This document shows, one piece after another, positions 14,367 through 17,365 of a stretch of 17,365 nucleotides of DNA. The stretch comes from Treponema sp. (GTDB taxonomy: Bacteria; Spirochaetota; Spirochaetia; Treponematales; Breznakiellaceae). Below the pieces are notes generated by a model. It searched no databases. It was given only the letters and a program-made list of their open reading frames with translations, and had not been told where the DNA came from. The position numbers and the translations under genes are program-made. The DNA lies in contig JAISYA010000149.1 of the NCBI GenBank assembly GCA_031270205.1, positions 1-17,365 of the forward strand. Direction: 5' to 3'. Position 1 is the first letter of the stretch. Each line of letters opens with the position of its first letter.

Positions 14367-16328
14367 GTGGTTGATTTTGTCCGGCTGCAGGATATCCTCA
14401 GGGAACAATTAAAAGAAGACCGGAACATAAAAGCGGTTGACGCCTCAGGTCCCACGCTGGAAACCGCCGTGACCGAGGCGGCGCTGCTTTTGGATATACC
14501 AGTACGCCGGCTTGAATATGAGATCACCGAAAAAGGCTCCGCCGGATTTCTGGGAACGGGAAAAAAAGACTGGAAAATCCGGGCCTACGAGCGGGTACTT
14601 ATCGAAAAAGAAAAATTTCAGGAAGATATATTCATCGATCCGCTCGCGGCGCAGAAGCCCGTCATTAAGGATAAGGACGGAGACTCCTTTGTGCAGCTTC
14701 GCCCCGAGGGGGCTTTTCTTAAAGTTACCGCGCCGGTGGGCAAGGGCAGGAAAGCGCTGGAAGCCCACGCCATACACGAACTTCTGGGCCGGGGCGTGAA
14801 GGATGTTGACGAGGCCCTGGTCGGCCAACTGATTAAAGAGGCCGAGGGCGAATATGTCAAAGTAGGCGATTTTGATCACAAGCCGGTCAACGACAGCATG
14901 GCGGCGGTAGAAATCGCCGAAAACGAAATGAAAGCCCTGATGGAGGTTACCCGCCCCGGCGCCGGCGGCTGCGATATTACCCAGGAGAATTATATTGCTT
15001 TACTCAAAAGCCACCGGATAACTTACGGCATAAAAGAAGACTTTTTGCTCGATTTTGCCGACCGGCCCGTGTACCGGGAAAAGGTGGAAGCCGCCGAGGG
15101 CCTAAAGCCCATGGACGGCAGGGATGCCTATATCCAGTACAACTTTGAAACCAATCAGTCCAAGGCGCGCCTGCGGGAAGGAAGCGATGGCAAGGTGGAT
15201 TTCAAGGAGCTTAATATCATTCAGAATGTGGTGGAAGGCCAGCCCCTGGCGAAAAAGATCCCCCCGGAAAAAGGCGTTCCCGGTAAAACCGTTACGGGAA
15301 AACGAATCCCCGCCAAAGACGGCCGGGACACGAGCCTCCCCCTGGGAAAAAACGTCCACGCGAATGATGACAACGACACCGTCATCGCCGACATAAACGG
15401 CCAGGTGGTGATGCTGAACGGCAAAATCAATGTCGAGCCGGTGTACACCGTGCGGGGGGACGTGAACCTTAAAACCGGCAACATCATTTTCCTGGGCACC
15501 GTGATCGTCAATGGAAACGTGGAAGACGGCTTTTCCGTCAAAGCCGCGGGAAATATCGAAGTGAACGGGACCGTTGCAAGGGCGGAACTGGACGCCGAGG
15601 GCGACATCATCATCCACCAGGGAATTAACGGCAAAAGCGGCGGCAGCGTCAGGGCAGGCAGATCCGTCTGGGCGCGCTTCATTGAGAACGCCGACGTGGA
15701 GTCGGGGAACATGGTGATTGCCTCCGACGGCATCATCAACTCCCGTGTAACCGCCCTTAACCGTATCATCTGCCAGGGCAAGCGCGCCCATATCATGGGC
15801 GGCTGCCTGCGCGCCCGCGAAGAGATCAACGCCAAGGTGCTGGGCAATCCCACCAGCGGGACGGAAACCGTCTGCGAGGTGGGCTTCGACCCGAAGACCA
15901 AGGAAGAACTCGATAGGTTCACCGTGTCAAAAGAAGCGCTGGAAAAAGAGCTTGAGGACATTAAGCTGAATCTCCAAACCCTGATCAACATCAAGAAGCA
16001 GCGCAAGTCCCTGCCCGAAGACAAAGAAGCGAACATGAAAGAGCTGATGGAAAGGCGGCAGATTCTCATCGGCGATTTGAAGAAGGCCATCGCGGGCATA
16101 CAGAAGACCGGGGAACTGCTGAACGGCCTTACCGTGCGCGGGCGGGTATCGGCGTCCTCGAAGGTGTATCCGGGGGTGCGGATATTTATACGCGACGCGC
16201 GGGAGGATGTGCACGCCGATTACCGGGCGGTTACCTTTGTGCTGGAAGACGGCCTCATACGCATGGTAAAGTACGAAGAGCCCGACGAGGCGATACAGAA
16301 GGGCCCCGATGGCTATACAACCGATTGA
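14367..16328 (+). CDS. fapA: FapA (DUF342) protein with a Jag-N-like N-terminus
   Basis: 653 residues. Residues about 20-75 resemble the Jag-N domain of the RNA-binding protein Jag/KhpB: a V-x-A-x-G-x-T-x-E-x-A pattern, then a LEYEITEKGSAGFLGTGKKD segment. Residues about 200-500 are the FapA/DUF342 region, with GVPGKTVTGKRIPAKDGRD and repeated short strands (GDVNLKTGNI, VNGNVEDG, GNIEVNGTV, GDIIIHQGI, GRSVWARFIENADVE) that suggest a beta-helix. Residues about 510-582 form a coiled coil, followed by a final strand-rich piece. FapA-family proteins have been tied to flagellar assembly, but the biochemical role is unclear. The GTG start has GGAGGT 5-6 bases upstream. The end overlaps the next gene by 20 bases. 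Confidence 0.9.
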   Translation: MVDFVRLQDILREQLKEDRNIKAVDASGPTLETAVTEAALLLDIPVRRLEYEITEKGSAGFLGTGKKDWKIRAYERVLIEKEKFQEDIFIDPLAAQKPVIKDKDGDSFVQLRPEGAFLKVTAPVGKGRKALEAHAIHELLGRGVKDVDEALVGQLIKEAEGEYVKVGDFDHKPVNDSMAAVEIAENEMKALMEVTRPGAGGCDITQENYIALLKSHRITYGIKEDFLLDFADRPVYREKVEAAEGLKPMDGRDAYIQYNFETNQSKARLREGSDGKVDFKELNIIQNVVEGQPLAKKIPPEKGVPGKTVTGKRIPAKDGRDTSLPLGKNVHANDDNDTVIADINGQVVMLNGKINVEPVYTVRGDVNLKTGNIIFLGTVIVNGNVEDGFSVKAAGNIEVNGTVARAELDAEGDIIIHQGINGKSGGSVRAGRSVWARFIENADVESGNMVIASDGIINSRVTALNRIICQGKRAHIMGGCLRAREEINAKVLGNPTSGTETVCEVGFDPKTKEELDRFTVSKEALEKELEDIKLNLQTLINIKKQRKSLPEDKEANMKELMERRQILIGDLKKAIAGIQKTGELLNGLTVRGRVSASSKVYPGVRIFIRDAREDVHADYRAVTFVLEDGLIRMVKYEEPDEAIQKGPDGYTTD

Positions 16329-16647
16329 CCTCCAGGCCCTGTTCACGCAGGTGGACAAGGTGGGAAAGGCCCAGAGCGCCCAGCGGGAAGGACTGGCCGT
16401 GCAGCAGGCCCTGCAGGGCGTCCAGCTCCAGCGGAAAACCGAGGAGCACATTCAGGAAGTGAACGAGGCCCAGGACTCAGGAGACGGCGCGGAAAAGGTA
16501 AACGACCGCGGGCAGCGGCAGGACTCTCCCGCCAAAGGCAAGGGGGAAAAGGGCGAAGGCCCGGCCAAAGAAGGGGAGGAAGAAGCGGCGCAGCCGTCGG
16601 TTATCCGCGACCCCCGCCTTGGCAGGAATATTGATATCAGCCTTTGA
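16309..16647 (+). CDS. small hydrophilic protein, probably disordered, function unknown
   Basis: 112 residues. Not recognised as a named family. The first 45 residues look helical and Gln-rich (LFTQVDKVGKAQSAQREGLA). The middle 46-95 is a charged Lys/Glu/Gly/Ala segment with no hydrophobic core. The last 14 residues, DPRLGRNIDISL with a preceding VI-R, are the best-ordered-looking part and resemble a conserved tail motif. AAGGG lies 5 bases before the ATG. The gene starts inside fapA and ends 45 bases before the next one, so it is co-transcribed with the flagellar cluster. Coding potential is supported by the overlapping start, the good ribosome site and the absence of any competing frame. 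Confidence 0.75.
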   Translation: MAIQPIDLQALFTQVDKVGKAQSAQREGLAVQQALQGVQLQRKTEEHIQEVNEAQDSGDGAEKVNDRGQRQDSPAKGKGEKGEGPAKEGEEEAAQPSVIRDPRLGRNIDISL

Positions 16648-16656
16648 GACAAAACG

Positions 16657-16671
16657 CGGCCGGCCGGCCGG
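16657..16671. repeat. short (CGGC)n run between two genes
   Basis: CGGCCGGCCGGCCGG is nearly four copies of a tetranucleotide and is self-complementary. It sits in the 45-base gap upstream of the last full gene. Slippage here could alter spacing but would not change a reading frame. Confidence 0.6.
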
Positions 16672-16678
16672 ACACCGT

Positions 16679-16690
16679 GAGCGGAGGCTC
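16679..16690 (+). promoter_or_regulatory. ribosome binding site displayed in a tetraloop
   Basis: GAGC (16679-16682) and GCTC (16687-16690) can pair, leaving GGAG (16683-16686) as the loop. This GGAG is the Shine-Dalgarno for the TTG start at 16693 and sets that start. The stem is only 4 bp and may be weak. Confidence 0.4.
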
Positions 16691-16692
16691 TC

Positions 16693-17325
16693 TTGAACAT
16701 AACGGACATTCTTTCAGCCGCCAGCCTTATACTCTGCTGTTTTTTCTTTTTGTATTTCCGCGGCTATATCAAGCGCCGCACCGCAGCGGAGGAACTGTTG
16801 GCCGAATACCGTACCGAGGTACTCCGTCTTATCGCCGAGATAGACGCCGCCACTGACCGGGACGCCCTGCTGGTTGAAGAGCGGATAAAGACTCTCAAAA
16901 GCCTGCTGGACGATACGGACAAGCGCATCGCCGTTTACGCGCGAGAACTGGAACGCGGCCGCAGCGGCGCGGTCCTTTACTCAAGCCTGGGCAGGGGCAT
17001 CCGCGAAGCTCCCGGCCAGGATGTCCGGCCCGGCCCGCCCGGGACGGCCCCCGCGCGGACAGGGACGCCTGAGAACGCGGCGCAAACCACATCTCCTTCC
17101 GCCCCGCCTGGAGGGGCCGCCCCGGAGCATACGGCAAAGGCCGGCGGAAAGCGCTCCCCCCCGCCTGCCCCCGCCGCGAAACCCCCGCTTAAAGCGCAAA
17201 TCGCCGAGTTGGCTGCCGGGGGCCTTCCCCCCGCCGGGATCGCTTCCCGCCTGGGCTTAAGTCTTTCCGAAGTGGACCTGGCTTTAAGCCTCCTCGGCCG
17301 CGGAACAATGGGCAATGAACAATGA
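16693..17325 (+). CDS. membrane-anchored coiled-coil protein with SwrB-like architecture
   Basis: 210 residues from a TTG. One membrane helix at about 5-23 is followed by a coiled coil (about 30-92), a Pro/Ala/Gly-rich linker (105-165), and a compact C-terminal helical domain at 167-202 (IAELAAGGLPPAGIASRLGL, then SLSEVDLALSLLG). That last unit resembles the DUF6115/DUF2802-type helix-turn-helix that ends Bacillus SwrB and several proteobacterial proteins encoded next to the flagellar sigma factor. SwrB has the same order of parts and sits just after sigD; it activates the flagellar export apparatus. The match is by layout and short motif, so the assignment is tentative. The stop overlaps the next gene by 4 bases. 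Confidence 0.85.
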   Translation: MNITDILSAASLILCCFFFLYFRGYIKRRTAAEELLAEYRTEVLRLIAEIDAATDRDALLVEERIKTLKSLLDDTDKRIAVYARELERGRSGAVLYSSLGRGIREAPGQDVRPGPPGTAPARTGTPENAAQTTSPSAPPGGAAPEHTAKAGGKRSPPPAPAAKPPLKAQIAELAAGGLPPAGIASRLGLSLSEVDLALSLLGRGTMGNEQ

Positions 17326-17365
17326 CTGATTCTATGACCGCCCGTTTCCGTAATGAGCCTCCGCG
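17322..17365 (+). CDS. start of a further gene, cut by the window end
   Basis: An ATG overlaps the preceding TGA (ATGA), the same coupling used elsewhere in this operon, and the frame is open to the last base. Only 14 codons are visible (MTDSMTARFRNEPP), too few to identify a product. A second ATG at 17334 is also possible. The overlap suggests the operon continues beyond the window. Confidence 0.55.
   Translation, partial: MTDSMTARFRNEPP

Noticed and set aside
1..17365. CRISPR array, tRNA, rRNA, transposase or prophage genes
   Set aside because: None seen on either strand; no regularly spaced repeats, cloverleaf or recombinase motifs were found by reading.

Overview
This window looks like a spirochaete chromosome, most likely Treponema or a close relative. 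The basis is the gene order fliO-fliP-fliQ-fliR-flhB-flhA-flhF-flhG-(membrane protein)-sigma28-fapA, which matches my memory of the treponemal flagellar locus, together with the WhiG-like form of the sigma factor. Base composition is moderately GC-rich by eye. I cannot name a species.

Left part (1-4440, minus strand). A compact lipid-transport operon of the MCE/Mla type reads right to left: a TetR regulator (3812-4417), an MlaE permease (2894-3658), an MlaF ATPase with a long repetitive N-terminal extension (1830-2897), and an MlaD/MCE substrate-binding protein (374-1825). The C-terminal third of the MCE protein looks like an outer-membrane beta-barrel. The three transporter genes are tightly coupled (4-bp overlap, then a 4-bp gap). 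Positions 1-373 carry no convincing gene but hold a G-quadruplex motif, a perfect 9-bp hairpin and smaller repeats.

Right part (about 4529-17365, plus strand). A good sigma70-type promoter (TTGAAA-N18-TATAAT) lies divergent to the TetR gene and precedes an unbroken run of genes. The first block is the flagellar type III export gate and its switch proteins: fliO, fliP, fliQ, fliR, flhB and flhA. Next come flhF and flhG, the GTPase/ATPase pair that sets flagellar position and number. A two-helix membrane protein with a disordered tail follows, then the flagellar sigma28 factor, a FapA protein with a Jag-N-like N-terminus, a small disordered protein, and a membrane-anchored coiled-coil protein. 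That last protein ends in a small helical domain resembling Bacillus SwrB. One more gene begins at 17322 and runs off the window. Most junctions overlap or are separated by only a few bases, so this is probably one polycistronic unit of at least 12.8 kb.

Together the right part encodes the membrane export channel, its placement, and the sigma factor for late flagellar genes. The most interesting items are the MCE protein with a putative barrel, the 13-residue repeats in the MlaF extension, the SwrB-like protein, the Jag-N/FapA arrangement, and the export operon starting next to a TetR-Mla cluster instead of continuing from fliM/fliY.
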